Below the pieces are notes generated by a model, which did no database searches, was not told the DNA's origin, and saw nothing but the letters and a program-made list of their open reading frames with translations. From contig CAJTVB010000006.1 of assembly GCA_910579755.1 (NCBI GenBank), positions 1 through 64,000 on the forward strand: a stretch of 64,000 nucleotides of DNA. The letters run 5' to 3'. Below are positions 50,095 through 58,608 of the stretch, piece after piece. The first letter of the stretch is position 1; every line of letters begins with the position of its first letter. This DNA is from an uncultured Acetatifactor sp. (GTDB lineage Bacteria > Bacillota > Clostridia > Lachnospirales > Lachnospiraceae). The translations under genes were made by a program, and so were the position numbers.

Positions 50095-50792
50095 CAGACA
50101 ATAATCGACAGATTTGCCCGCGGATGCTGATCACTGTCACGAGGGAGGAAGATCAGAGGAGAGTGGAGGAGGTGCTGGAATCCATGGAGATTCCTGTCTT
50201 CCTTCAGATTCGGGGAAAAGGTACGGCGCCCTCTGAGATGATGGATATTTTTGGGCTCAGCGGAACCACGAGGCTGTTGACAGTGGCTTTTCTGCCAAGG
50301 CTGCAGGTTAAGCCCTTGTTTGAAATTCTGCACAATAAGCTTTCTTTCCGTCATAAGGGAGGAGGCATTGCTATTACCGTTCCCGTCAGCGCTCTTCAGA
50401 GCTATATTTTGGAAAGGCTGGGAGATGAGGAGCGGGCCAGGGTGGAGGAGACACTGAAAGGAGATGAGGAAGAGATGAAGGACAAAACGGAATATACGGT
50501 AATTATGGCTTCCGTGGCCAGCGGATACAGCGATGATGTGGTGGATGCGGCCAGGAAGGCCGGAGCCAAGGGCGGTACGGTAATGAAAGGGCGCCGCCGC
50601 AATTCCGAGAAGGTGAGCAGACACTTTGGTATCTCCATGCAGGAGGAGCAGGATTTTGTGATGATCGTGGTTCCCAAGGAAAAGAAAAATGAGATTATGA
50701 CAGCCATCTCCGGTGCATGTGGTCTGGGTTCCAAAGCTCACGGGGTGGTAGTAGCGCTGCCGGTGGACGATGTGCTGGGACTGGCAAACTAA
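50091..50792 (+). CDS. Tandem-domain PII-like signalling protein
   Basis: This 233-residue protein contains two PII-like ferredoxin folds in one chain: domain 1 at about 9-115 (MLITVTREEDQRRVEEVLES, LLTVAFLPRLQVKPLFEIL) and domain 2 at about 134-233 (YTVIMASVASGYSDDVVDAA, AGAKGGTVMKGRRRNS, FVMIVVPKEKKNEIMTAI). PII proteins are normally 110-residue trimers that sense nucleotides or metabolites and plug transporters such as AmtB. The linked duplication and the 4-base overlap with the DUF1538 gene suggest a dedicated partner. No canonical Tyr-uridylylation T-loop is obvious. Confidence 0.83.
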   Translation: MTDNNRQICPRMLITVTREEDQRRVEEVLESMEIPVFLQIRGKGTAPSEMMDIFGLSGTTRLLTVAFLPRLQVKPLFEILHNKLSFRHKGGGIAITVPVSALQSYILERLGDEERARVEETLKGDEEEMKDKTEYTVIMASVASGYSDDVVDAARKAGAKGGTVMKGRRRNSEKVSRHFGISMQEEQDFVMIVVPKEKKNEIMTAISGACGLGSKAHGVVVALPVDDVLGLAN

Positions 50793-50888
50793 AAGCTTGC
50801 TGACGCGCCGGCTTCCGACGGATGCACAGAGATTTTTGCATTTATGTGAGGCCCGGCAGGATTCGAAGAATGTGTAGAGGCAATCAAT

Positions 50889-51938
50889 ATGAAGCAAAGA
50901 GAAGTATTTCCTGATATATTGAGGACAGCTGCCACCTGCGCGGTGGTGCTGCTTCACACGGTGACCGGCGTCATGGATCATACGGATATGCTGGAATATC
51001 CTGTGCAAAGCAGGATTTTCCAGGCGCTGTTGGACCTGAGCTGCTGGTGTGTGCCGGTTTTTGTGATGATTTCGGGATATTTTTTTCTGGACCCAAAGCG
51101 GGAGCTTACCTTCCGCCTTATGCTGACGAAATACTGCAGAAGGATTGCACTGGCGCTGCTTTTGTTCGGCGTGCCTTTTGCCTGGCTGGAGCTGATTATG
51201 CGGGAGAGAACATTTCGGATAGGCATGATAGGAGAAGGCTTTCTCATGGTGCTTAGGGGCCAGACCTGGTCCCATATGTGGTATCTGTATCTGATTCTGT
51301 TTTTGTATCTGCTGACACCGGTTCTTCGATGGCTATTGAGCCGGCTGGCAAAGCCTGTGATTTGGGGGATTTTGGCGGTTCTATTTCTGGGAAGCAGCGT
51401 ACAGCCGTATCTGATGAAGCTTTTGAGTCTGGAGCTGCCGACGATAATCCCTGACTGGGGGATTTACTTTTTTTACTATGTCTGCGGATATCTGTTTGCG
51501 GTGAAGGATCAGAAGGGGCAGGAGAGCAGTCCAAAGACCGGGAAAATCTGTATGCTGCTTTTCTTTCTGCTGCTTGCGGGAATGACGGCCAGCAGGTTTG
51601 TGGGAGATTATACGCTGCAGCTGGCATACAATTATCCCTTTACCGCAGTTGCCGCTCTGCTTTTGTTCGGCTGGGCAGCAGAGGACTTTGGGAAAAGGGT
51701 ATTCGTTTCCGGAGAGGACGGGGGAATTTTTTGGCAGAGGATCTCAGGGCTTTGCTTTGGAATCTATCTGATTCACCCCGTATTCCTGAATCTGTTGTAT
51801 AAATTTCTTCATGTGACGCCTTTGTCCGTTGGGGCAGGGCTTTCCCTGCCGCTGTTTTTCTTGGGAATTTTGCTGCCGGCGGCGCTGGGGGCCTGGGTGA
51901 TGAAAAAGATACCTGTTCTGGACCGATATGTGTTGTAG
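50889..51938 (+). CDS. Acyltransferase 3 family membrane protein
   Basis: This 349-residue protein has about ten membrane spans. The family start is present (EVFPDILRTAATCAVVLLHT, with the catalytic-type His about 22), as are CVPVFVMISGYFFL and the charged loop MWYLYLILFLYLLTPVLRWL. These enzymes O-acetylate or acylate cell-surface glycans. It follows the PII gene by 96 bases and probably has its own expression. A GGGC hairpin lies behind it. Confidence 0.85.
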   Translation: MKQREVFPDILRTAATCAVVLLHTVTGVMDHTDMLEYPVQSRIFQALLDLSCWCVPVFVMISGYFFLDPKRELTFRLMLTKYCRRIALALLLFGVPFAWLELIMRERTFRIGMIGEGFLMVLRGQTWSHMWYLYLILFLYLLTPVLRWLLSRLAKPVIWGILAVLFLGSSVQPYLMKLLSLELPTIIPDWGIYFFYYVCGYLFAVKDQKGQESSPKTGKICMLLFFLLLAGMTASRFVGDYTLQLAYNYPFTAVAALLLFGWAAEDFGKRVFVSGEDGGIFWQRISGLCFGIYLIHPVFLNLLYKFLHVTPLSVGAGLSLPLFFLGILLPAALGAWVMKKIPVLDRYVL

Positions 51939-51957
51939 TAATAGTCGGAAATGGTTA

Positions 51958-51982
51958 GGGCGGACGGCAATGCCGTCTGCCC
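51958..51982. terminator. GC-rich hairpin between convergent genes
   Basis: GGGCGGACGGC (51958-51968) and GCCGTCTGCCC (51972-51982) pair with one mismatch around AAT. It lies between the acyltransferase stop and the end of the convergent methyltransferase gene. No T-run follows, so termination is only likely. Confidence 0.5.
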
Positions 51983-52012
51983 GGTTGAACAAGAATAGAG
52001 TCACTGGTGGTT

Positions 52013-52945
52013 TTACCGGCTCCACCGTCCGGATGCCCCACAGGGAAGCACCAGACCGCTTGCTCTTACGGGCAGGCCGATTTCTGCCGCCTCTACCCGG
52101 CCCCCGAACCTTTTTGCCAGAACAGTCTGGAGCATGTAGGACAGGACTGCAGGCTGGAGGCCTGTGGTGTAGGAATTGAGCAGAAAGAACAATGGTTTTT
52201 CTGACAAGATGGAAGCTGTGAGTTCCAGAAAGGGCCATATGCTGTCCTCTATTTTCCAGATTTCTCCCTTGGGGCCTCTGCCGTAGGAGGGAGGATCCAT
52301 GATAATGGCATCATATCGATTTCCCCTGCGAATCTCCCGCTCCACAAATTTTACACAGTCGTCCACCAGCCATCGGATGGGGGCATCCCCCAGACCTGAT
52401 GCCTGGGCGTTTTCCCTGGCCCAGCCTACCATGCCCTTGGAGGCGTCCACATGGGTGACGCATGCGCCGGCGCTGGCTGCCGCCAGGGTGGCGCCGCCGG
52501 TGTAGGCAAAGAGATTCAGCACTTTGGGCGATTTGCCGGTGCTTTCCGCCTCCCGGCGCAGAAGCAGGGAGAACCAGTCCCAGTTGACGGCCTGCTCCGG
52601 AAAAAGGCCGGTGTGCTTAAAGCTGAAGGGCTTCAGGCGAAAGGTGAGCTCCTCTCCGGTTCCTTTCTCCGAAGAAGGGCCGGAAAGATTCTCTTTGGGG
52701 CAGGCGCTCAGGCTGTAGGAGATGCTCCATTCGTCCGGCAGGTCAAAAAACTCCCATTCGCCGCCGCCCCGGGAGCTTCTGTGATAATGTCCGTTTTTGT
52801 GTTTCCAGCCCTTATGGCTGCGGGGAGTGTTCCAGATGACCTGGGGATCCGGTCTTACCAGAATATAATCGCCCCATCTTTCCAGTTTTTCACCGCCTGA
52901 GGTGTCCAATACTTCGTAATCCTTCCAACGATCTGCAATCCACAT
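52013..52945 (-). CDS. SAM-dependent methyltransferase of the RlmI-like rRNA family
   Basis: This 310-residue protein has a central Rossmann domain with VLNLFAYTGGATLAAASAGA (about 142-161), VTHVDASKGMVGWARENA and the catalytic-type motif YDAIIMDPPSYGRGPKGE (about 213-230), typical of the RlmI/RlmL-related RNA methyltransferases (SAM-dependent methyltransferase PF10672). The N-terminal part (DRWKDYEVLDTSGGEKLERW) is specific to one subgroup. The substrate is likely rRNA but not proven. It is a single gene, convergent with the acyltransferase. Confidence 0.78.
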   Translation of the reverse strand: MWIADRWKDYEVLDTSGGEKLERWGDYILVRPDPQVIWNTPRSHKGWKHKNGHYHRSSRGGGEWEFFDLPDEWSISYSLSACPKENLSGPSSEKGTGEELTFRLKPFSFKHTGLFPEQAVNWDWFSLLLRREAESTGKSPKVLNLFAYTGGATLAAASAGACVTHVDASKGMVGWARENAQASGLGDAPIRWLVDDCVKFVEREIRRGNRYDAIIMDPPSYGRGPKGEIWKIEDSIWPFLELTASILSEKPLFFLLNSYTTGLQPAVLSYMLQTVLAKRFGGRVEAAEIGLPVRASGLVLPCGASGRWSR

Positions 52946-53030
52946 GACAAGGATCCTTTCTGCTCAAAGAGTCCGCCGCCGTCTGCAGCGGCATTTTTTC
53001 CAATTTATCATGTTTTTTGCTTTCCGGCAA

Positions 53031-55247
53031 CTATAAGTTTGGCCGCAGCTCTTCAATGACGGCGGCGTCCTGGGGAAGGAGAGAGACCATGGATATTCCG
53101 TCCGTGATTCTGAGCCTTTTCATAGGCTCGTCATTGCGCCACAATACAGCTTCCTTTACGGATGGAGGGAAGGCTATGGGGAAGGTCTGGGTGTGGGAAG
53201 AGATATTGGCGCAGACACAGGCACGGCTTTTGTCCGGAGCCTCCCATCGGCAGAAAAGCACGGCGGGCTGCTGGCCGTTACCCTTTTTCCAGCCGGAGAA
53301 GTTCAGCCCGGTGTAGGATACGGTGATTCGGGGAACCGGAAGCTCGCTGAAGGGCAGCATTTTGCCGTTTATAAGGTATTGGGGGAAACGGCAGTGCAGG
53401 CTGCAACAGTTTTTTCCCATTTTCAAGATCGAGGGATCACAATTTGACAAAGGCTCGTTTATCATGGATTTCATCATGGTCTGGGGGCAGGCGGCTGGCA
53501 GGCTCCCATATACGAAATTGGCGGCATGATTGTAAATACCGCAGGTATTGTCAGACAGCTGAGAGGACCAGTCGCCGCCGTAGCAGGGCATATATTCGTG
53601 ATAGAGGTATGCGAACAGGGGAATTCCGCCGATTCCCCGGGGTTCGTCGAATACCCTGGCATGACAGATATCCAGGTGCTGAATAAACAGCTCCGACATG
53701 AATTCCTGGGAAAGCACAAAGTCGGGATCCTGTTTTTTTCCGTCTCTGCGGATGGCGTCGTAAATGGCAGCAAGCTGTTCTGTCTGCCATTTCCCTCTTC
53801 CGGGAGGATGACCGTGTGAGGTCTGGAAGCATTCCGTCACTCCGCCGCCGAAAAGCTGATCTGCCTGTACAATTTGGGCACCCAGAGAGACCAGCTCCAT
53901 GGCCGCTCCATAGAGCTGATTTCGGGCCTGGTTTGTGGAGACGCAGGCATATGCGTGGAGTCCGTCCCAGTCGGAGGGTTCAGAGTCGGTAATAAACTGT
54001 CCCGCGGCATCGGTGGCCGCGGCAGGGCTCAATATTTTTTGAAAATATTCTCTGTTGTCATAGTCTATGGCCAGCTCAGGCTGGGGGTGGTCTGCGCCAA
54101 TCAGCTTGCGGATAGGGAGCTTCAGACCGGACAGGCCGAAGGGAAAAGGGAAAATTTTTTCCTGCTTCAGGCTTGTGCAAAGTTGCCGGAAGCGCCTCTC
54201 GCCGCCGTAGGGAGGAAAATAGTCCGGTCCGACCCACTCCCCATGCTTTTCCCAGCCGCACATCATTGCAGCCATGGGCACGTTCCAGTATTGCTGCCAG
54301 TCCTTGAGGTATTCGGGCAGCTCATCGGGGAAGCCGTTTTCCTGGCCCCGCAGCCGGATATTGAAAAACAGGGCTCCCTTTTTAACCCATAAAGGAATAT
54401 CTTCCCTTTCCCACAGCTTTTTTGAGCACCAGCTTTGCTTTTCTGCGAATTTTTTATACAAATCCGCCGCACTCTGCCAGCCTCCGTGGAAGCAGCAGAT
54501 GACTACTTCATAGCCGGGATTGTAGCTGTTTCCCGAAACCGGAGGCAGATGAAAAAAGGGTGTAAAGGAAAGGGTTTCCACAGAGGCGTTTCGATTCCAT
54601 ACAGGTCCCAGCCTTTTGGGATTTCCGCCGCCGTCGTGAACGGCCAGGTAGAAGCCGCCCTCCGGGTCATAATAGGCCAGAAGCTGTGCAGAAATGTTTT
54701 CCGGAAATTCCCGTCCGTTTCCCGGGTACTCAAATCTCTGGTCAAAACTGCGAAAGGGAAGATCGCCCTCCCAGGGGTGATAATGAGGGGAGGGGAGCAG
54801 ATACCCGTCCTGTTTGGGAAGCAGGATCCTGCTTTGAGAGGGATCCTGTCCCAGGAAGACAGGACATTCTATGACAGGGTATTCCAGAAAGTGCAGCCCC
54901 AGTGTGGAGTGATTTTCGATGTGTATGGAAAAATGGCACAGGCCGTCCGCCGGATCCATATGAACATGACAGGAGACATGAATGTTCCTGCCGCCCAGAA
55001 AGGAATAGCGGAAGGTAATCCGGTTTTTGTCCTGTTCCACGAAGGGCATGGTCAGGTCGGAAGTCAGTATGATATTTCCGGGCTGGCGTTCTCCCTGCAG
55101 AAACTCCGTACAGCCAATGCGAAACAGCGGCCTGCCGGGAGCAGGGGCGGCTATATAGTTCCTTGACAGGGACGGGTCGGTAAAGGACAGGACACAGCCG
55201 GTGTCCGAAAAAGCAATGTGCTGATGTTCTCCTTGTAATGTATACAT
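53031..55247 (-). CDS. DUF6259-type glycan-active protein
   Basis: This 738-residue cytoplasmic protein has an N-terminal beta-sandwich (about 1-260), a TIM-barrel-like centre (ADLYKKFAEKQSW, WNVPMAAMMCGWEKHGEWVG, LGAQIVQADQLFGGGV, VLSQEFMSELFIQHLD) and a C-terminal beta domain. It resembles DUF6259 proteins, which are distantly related to glycoside hydrolases. Conserved acidic residues (QADQ about 463 and SQEF about 513) are candidates for catalysis. It starts 5 bases behind the last permease gene and closes the binding protein-permease-enzyme operon. The substrate is unknown. Confidence 0.55.
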   Translation of the reverse strand: MYTLQGEHQHIAFSDTGCVLSFTDPSLSRNYIAAPAPGRPLFRIGCTEFLQGERQPGNIILTSDLTMPFVEQDKNRITFRYSFLGGRNIHVSCHVHMDPADGLCHFSIHIENHSTLGLHFLEYPVIECPVFLGQDPSQSRILLPKQDGYLLPSPHYHPWEGDLPFRSFDQRFEYPGNGREFPENISAQLLAYYDPEGGFYLAVHDGGGNPKRLGPVWNRNASVETLSFTPFFHLPPVSGNSYNPGYEVVICCFHGGWQSAADLYKKFAEKQSWCSKKLWEREDIPLWVKKGALFFNIRLRGQENGFPDELPEYLKDWQQYWNVPMAAMMCGWEKHGEWVGPDYFPPYGGERRFRQLCTSLKQEKIFPFPFGLSGLKLPIRKLIGADHPQPELAIDYDNREYFQKILSPAAATDAAGQFITDSEPSDWDGLHAYACVSTNQARNQLYGAAMELVSLGAQIVQADQLFGGGVTECFQTSHGHPPGRGKWQTEQLAAIYDAIRRDGKKQDPDFVLSQEFMSELFIQHLDICHARVFDEPRGIGGIPLFAYLYHEYMPCYGGDWSSQLSDNTCGIYNHAANFVYGSLPAACPQTMMKSMINEPLSNCDPSILKMGKNCCSLHCRFPQYLINGKMLPFSELPVPRITVSYTGLNFSGWKKGNGQQPAVLFCRWEAPDKSRACVCANISSHTQTFPIAFPPSVKEAVLWRNDEPMKRLRITDGISMVSLLPQDAAVIEELRPNL

Positions 55248-55251
55248 TATT

Positions 55252-56067
55252 CTATCCTTTCACTGCTCCGGCAACGAAGCTTTGCTGTATATTTTTGCTG
55301 AAGCACAGGTATACGGCCAGCGTGGGAAGGGCGGCGATGGTAAGGCCGGCGGCCATGGCGCCCCAGTTAGTATAGTATTGTCCCTTCATAGCCAGCAGGC
55401 CTACCGTCAGGGTGCGCAGCGTTTCCTTGTCCAGCAGGATAAAGGAATACATGAATTCGTTCCAGCAGGACAAAAAGGTGAAAACCATCACGGCGGAAAG
55501 GGCCGGGCGGGTCAGAGGCAGAATGACCCGGTGATAAATATACAGGATGCCGGCTCCGTCCAGAGCCGCCGCCTCCTCCAGCTCCACGGGCAGACTTTTC
55601 AGAAAGCCTGAAAGGATAAAGATGGCTGTGGGAAGGGCGAATACCAGATACACGATCACCAGGCCCGGCTGAGTGTTGTACAGACCGGCACGTTGCAGAA
55701 TCAGGTAGATCGGAAGGATTACTGCCTGGGAGGGAACCATGATTCCCATAAGGAAAATCATCATGACCCAGCCTGAGTATCGCCAGCGCATGCGTGTTAT
55801 GGAGTATGCGGCCATGGATGCCAGAAGGGTGCTTAACAGAACCGCGGAGGCAGTGATCACCAGGCTGTTGCAGGTGTAGCGAAGGACATTTCCGGTCTGC
55901 ATGGCGGATATGTAATTATCCCACCGGAGGCTGCGTGGAAATCCCATGCTTCCGCCCCCATAGATCTCGCTGTTGCTTTTCAGGGACAGAAAGACCATCC
56001 AGACAAGAGGGTAGAGCTGGATTATGGCGATGACCATGAGGAGCAGATTTATAATGGCTTTTTTCAT
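55252..56067 (-). CDS. Sugar ABC transporter permease, MalG type
   Basis: This 271-residue permease has six spans and the EAA loop ELEEAAALDGAGILYIYHRV (about 166-185). The C-terminus QQSFVAGAVKG is typical of MalG-like subunits. Its start overlaps the MalF-type stop by 4 bases. It works with the binding protein at 57012 and an ATPase not encoded here. Confidence 0.87.
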   Translation of the reverse strand: MKKAIINLLLMVIAIIQLYPLVWMVFLSLKSNSEIYGGGSMGFPRSLRWDNYISAMQTGNVLRYTCNSLVITASAVLLSTLLASMAAYSITRMRWRYSGWVMMIFLMGIMVPSQAVILPIYLILQRAGLYNTQPGLVIVYLVFALPTAIFILSGFLKSLPVELEEAAALDGAGILYIYHRVILPLTRPALSAVMVFTFLSCWNEFMYSFILLDKETLRTLTVGLLAMKGQYYTNWGAMAAGLTIAALPTLAVYLCFSKNIQQSFVAGAVKG

Positions 56068-56957
56068 GGCTGTGAATTCCTTTCATGATGGAAAATTCTT
56101 CGTATGATTAGGGTAAAAATGAGGCATTCCGCTACAACGAAGCATGCTGCGGCGCTGCCTGTACCGTAATTGTTTTTTTCAAAGATCAGCTTGTACATTA
56201 CTCCCGTCTGGACGATGGTGGCTCCCAAAGGCTCGCCGTTTGAGGTAAGGATAAACATGATGTCAAAGATTTTCAGGGCGCCGATCACAGCCAGAGTCAG
56301 CGTCACCTCCAGCATGGGAAGCAGTTGAGGAATGGTGATATACCGCCAGATGCGGAAGGTGCCTGCGCCGTCTATTTTCGCGGAATCCAAAAGCTGTGGA
56401 GGAATGGCTTTTATGCCCGCATACAGGATCAGCATATGATAGCCGATATGCTGCCATATAACGGGGACAAACGCAGCCCAAAGGGCGGTGGACTCGTCAT
56501 AGAGCCATGGCCTGCACCAGTTCTCCAGCCCCAGAGAGCGGAGAATGGTATTCAGCGCTCCGTAATCGAAATTATATATTTTCAGGAAAAGCTGAGCGAT
56601 GGCGGAGGAGGAGATCACCACGGGAATGAAATATACGGTTCGATAGAAATTCTCCCATTTTACGCCGATGGTTACCAGAAGCGCCAGGAGCAGCGCCAAA
56701 GGGATCTGTATAAAGACAGACAATGCGGCGATGATGAGGGTGTTTTTTACGGATACATGAAAATGATAACTGTCTGTGAAAAAGAGCTTTTCATAATTAC
56801 GCAGCCCCACAAAGGTCATTTCGCCCAGTCCGTCCCATTTCTGCAGGCTGAAAAAGAAGGAGGCAAGGATGGGAAGGATCATGATGCAAAAGAACAATAA
56901 AAAGGCGGGGAGCGTGAAAAGCGCAATGGCCTTTTTGTTTCCCAATACTTTATTCAT
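56064..56957 (-). CDS. Sugar ABC transporter permease, MalF type
   Basis: This 297-residue permease has six spans and an EAA loop variant QLLDSAKIDGAGTFRIWRYI (about 187-206), with Ser in place of the second Ala-Ala. It is the first permease of the minus-strand operon, behind a terminator-like hairpin that separates it from the binding protein gene. Confidence 0.87.
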   Translation of the reverse strand: MNKVLGNKKAIALFTLPAFLLFFCIMILPILASFFFSLQKWDGLGEMTFVGLRNYEKLFFTDSYHFHVSVKNTLIIAALSVFIQIPLALLLALLVTIGVKWENFYRTVYFIPVVISSSAIAQLFLKIYNFDYGALNTILRSLGLENWCRPWLYDESTALWAAFVPVIWQHIGYHMLILYAGIKAIPPQLLDSAKIDGAGTFRIWRYITIPQLLPMLEVTLTLAVIGALKIFDIMFILTSNGEPLGATIVQTGVMYKLIFEKNNYGTGSAAACFVVAECLIFTLIIRRIFHHERNSQP

Positions 56958-56971
56958 AGAAAGTCCCTTTC

Positions 56972-57006
56972 TAAAAAACCGGCTTTTCTAAGGCAGAAAA
57001 GCCGGT
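56972..57006 (-). terminator. Intergenic intrinsic terminator between binding protein and permeases
   Basis: ACCGGCTTTTCT and AGAAAAGCCGGT form a perfect 12-bp stem with a 5-base loop. On the minus strand it is followed by TTTTTTAG, so it should stop a fraction of transcripts after the binding protein gene. Confidence 0.8.
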
Positions 57007-57011
57007 GTCTG

Positions 57012-58364
57012 TTATTCGCTGTCAAGTCCGGTATTGATTTTCTGCATTTGACCGGAAAATTCCTCCGGGGTTATTTTTCCCTGGATCAGCTTCATGACCA
57101 GCTCCTTGTGAAAATCGGCGGCCTCGCCTCCCAGGGCGGTGTCCCACCACAGGCAGTAGCCGCTGGCGGTGGTTGCCAGTGTGTATTGCTGTGCGATGAA
57201 CGGGCTGAGGGTCTGTGTATCGACGCCGCCGCTGTTCCAGGCGGGCAGGCCGTTTCCGGTCATGACGGACACATTGCTCATCTGCTCGCACAGGTAATTG
57301 ACGGCCTGCCAGGCAGCCTCCGGATTTTTGCAGTTTGCATTGATGCAAAAGCCCTCAAAGGCGCCGCCGAAGAATTCGTCAGGATCCCCGTCTCCATCGG
57401 CCAGGGACGGAAAGTTGATCACCGCTACCTTGTCCCGGATGGCTGAGTCTTCCCCTGTGACCACAGCGGTAGTCCATGTTCCGTTGTAGAGCATTGCCGC
57501 TCCTCCGGCGGAAAATTTGGCGATGCCCTCGTCCCAGCCGAGAGAGAGGTCATTTTCGTTGAAGGCACCGGCTTCCACCAGCTGAACCAGCTTTCGGGCG
57601 GCTTCCGTGAAGGGCTCTTCCTCAAAGGAGGCGTTTCCGGAAAGGGCTTCGCGGCATCTGACAGCGCCTGCCTGACGGATGGCCAGGATATCATAATAAT
57701 CCATGGCAGGCCACAGATCCTTTCCCGCACACATGATGGGCGTTATTTCTTTTTGATTGAATGTCCGGATACAGTCAAGCAGGTCCTCCCAGGTTTCGGG
57801 CAGGGCCAGACCGCATTGCTGAAACAATTCCGTATTGCAGTAGAGAAGCCCCAGGCTGGTAATTGTGGGAAGTCCGTATATGCCGTCTTTGATTGTAAAG
57901 TTATCCAGAGTGCCGGGCAGAACCTTGTCGGCTGTTTTGTCTGCCGCGATCATGCCGCTCAGATCCAGAAGCTTTCCGGCCTCCGCAAAGGGAGCCAGAT
58001 CGCCGGGCGCCTGGATATATACGATATCAGGGGCCTCGTTGGCGGCAAAGGTGACCTTTAGCTTTGTGGAGTAATCGGAGGAGGATTGCCCGGTTACCTC
58101 CAGACGGATGCCGGGGTTTGCCTCGGCAAAGCCGGCCAGAACCTGATCGAAGGCGATCTTGTTTCCGTCCTCCTCCGTGGTCCACTGATGCCACAGGGTG
58201 AGTGTGATTGGCTCTTCGCCGCCGGCCTGGTTTTCTGACTGCTTTTGTCCCAAACTGCCCGAGGAGTCTTCCGGGGAGGCGCTTTGACATCCGGCCAGCA
58301 GCGTCAGGATCAGCAGGCTTCCGGTGACTGCCGCCAGCGTTTTTTTCAAAATTTTATTTTTCAT
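57012..58364 (-). CDS. Extracellular sugar-binding lipoprotein (ABC transporter, family 1)
   Basis: This 450-residue lipoprotein has a signal peptide ending in the lipobox LLAGC (lipidated Cys about 26), a short Ser/Glu tether and a family 1 fold (ITLTLWHQWTTEEDGNKIAF, APDIVYIQAPGDLAPFAEAG, IYGLPTITSLGLLYCNTELF, MLYNGTWTTAVV). The ATG at 58364 follows AAAGGGC. It heads an operon with two permeases and the DUF6259 protein and is divergent from the YesM/YesN pair, its likely regulator. Confidence 0.88.
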   Translation of the reverse strand: MKNKILKKTLAAVTGSLLILTLLAGCQSASPEDSSGSLGQKQSENQAGGEEPITLTLWHQWTTEEDGNKIAFDQVLAGFAEANPGIRLEVTGQSSSDYSTKLKVTFAANEAPDIVYIQAPGDLAPFAEAGKLLDLSGMIAADKTADKVLPGTLDNFTIKDGIYGLPTITSLGLLYCNTELFQQCGLALPETWEDLLDCIRTFNQKEITPIMCAGKDLWPAMDYYDILAIRQAGAVRCREALSGNASFEEEPFTEAARKLVQLVEAGAFNENDLSLGWDEGIAKFSAGGAAMLYNGTWTTAVVTGEDSAIRDKVAVINFPSLADGDGDPDEFFGGAFEGFCINANCKNPEAAWQAVNYLCEQMSNVSVMTGNGLPAWNSGGVDTQTLSPFIAQQYTLATTASGYCLWWDTALGGEAADFHKELVMKLIQGKITPEEFSGQMQKINTGLDSE

Positions 58365-58451
58365 ATGGTTTTGCCCTTTCTTTTGTTGCCTGTTGTGTGT
58401 CGACCGGTCTGTTTTTAGTATAGCGAAAAAGCCGGGAGTAACGTGAGTGAA

Positions 58452-58510
58452 AATATTTGACAAACATAGTAACTATTTTTACCTCTTTTTATACTTTTTG
58501 TTCAAATATT
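58452..58510. promoter_or_regulatory. Inverted AATATTTGA sites in the divergent control region
   Basis: AATATTTGA (58452-58460) and TCAAATATT (58502-58510) are exact inverted repeats 50 bases apart centre to centre, with similar flanks (CAAA/TTTG). They lie between the transporter operon and the kinase-regulator operon and are candidate sites for the AraC-type regulator at 60397. Confidence 0.5.
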
Positions 58511-58537
58511 GACGGGGTGATCAGGGATCAGTATAGT
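58509..58537 (+). promoter_or_regulatory. Promoter of the YesM-like kinase gene
   Basis: TTGACG (58509-58514) and TATAGT (58532-58537) have a 17-bp spacer, about 70 bases before the start codon. The -35 box overlaps the right AATATTTGA site. Confidence 0.7.
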
Positions 58538-58608
58538 TAGCTTATTCAGGTGGCATAAGACCAGAGAAGACATGATTTTACAGGCAAAAGAAAGGCGCGG
58601 GTAATTTG

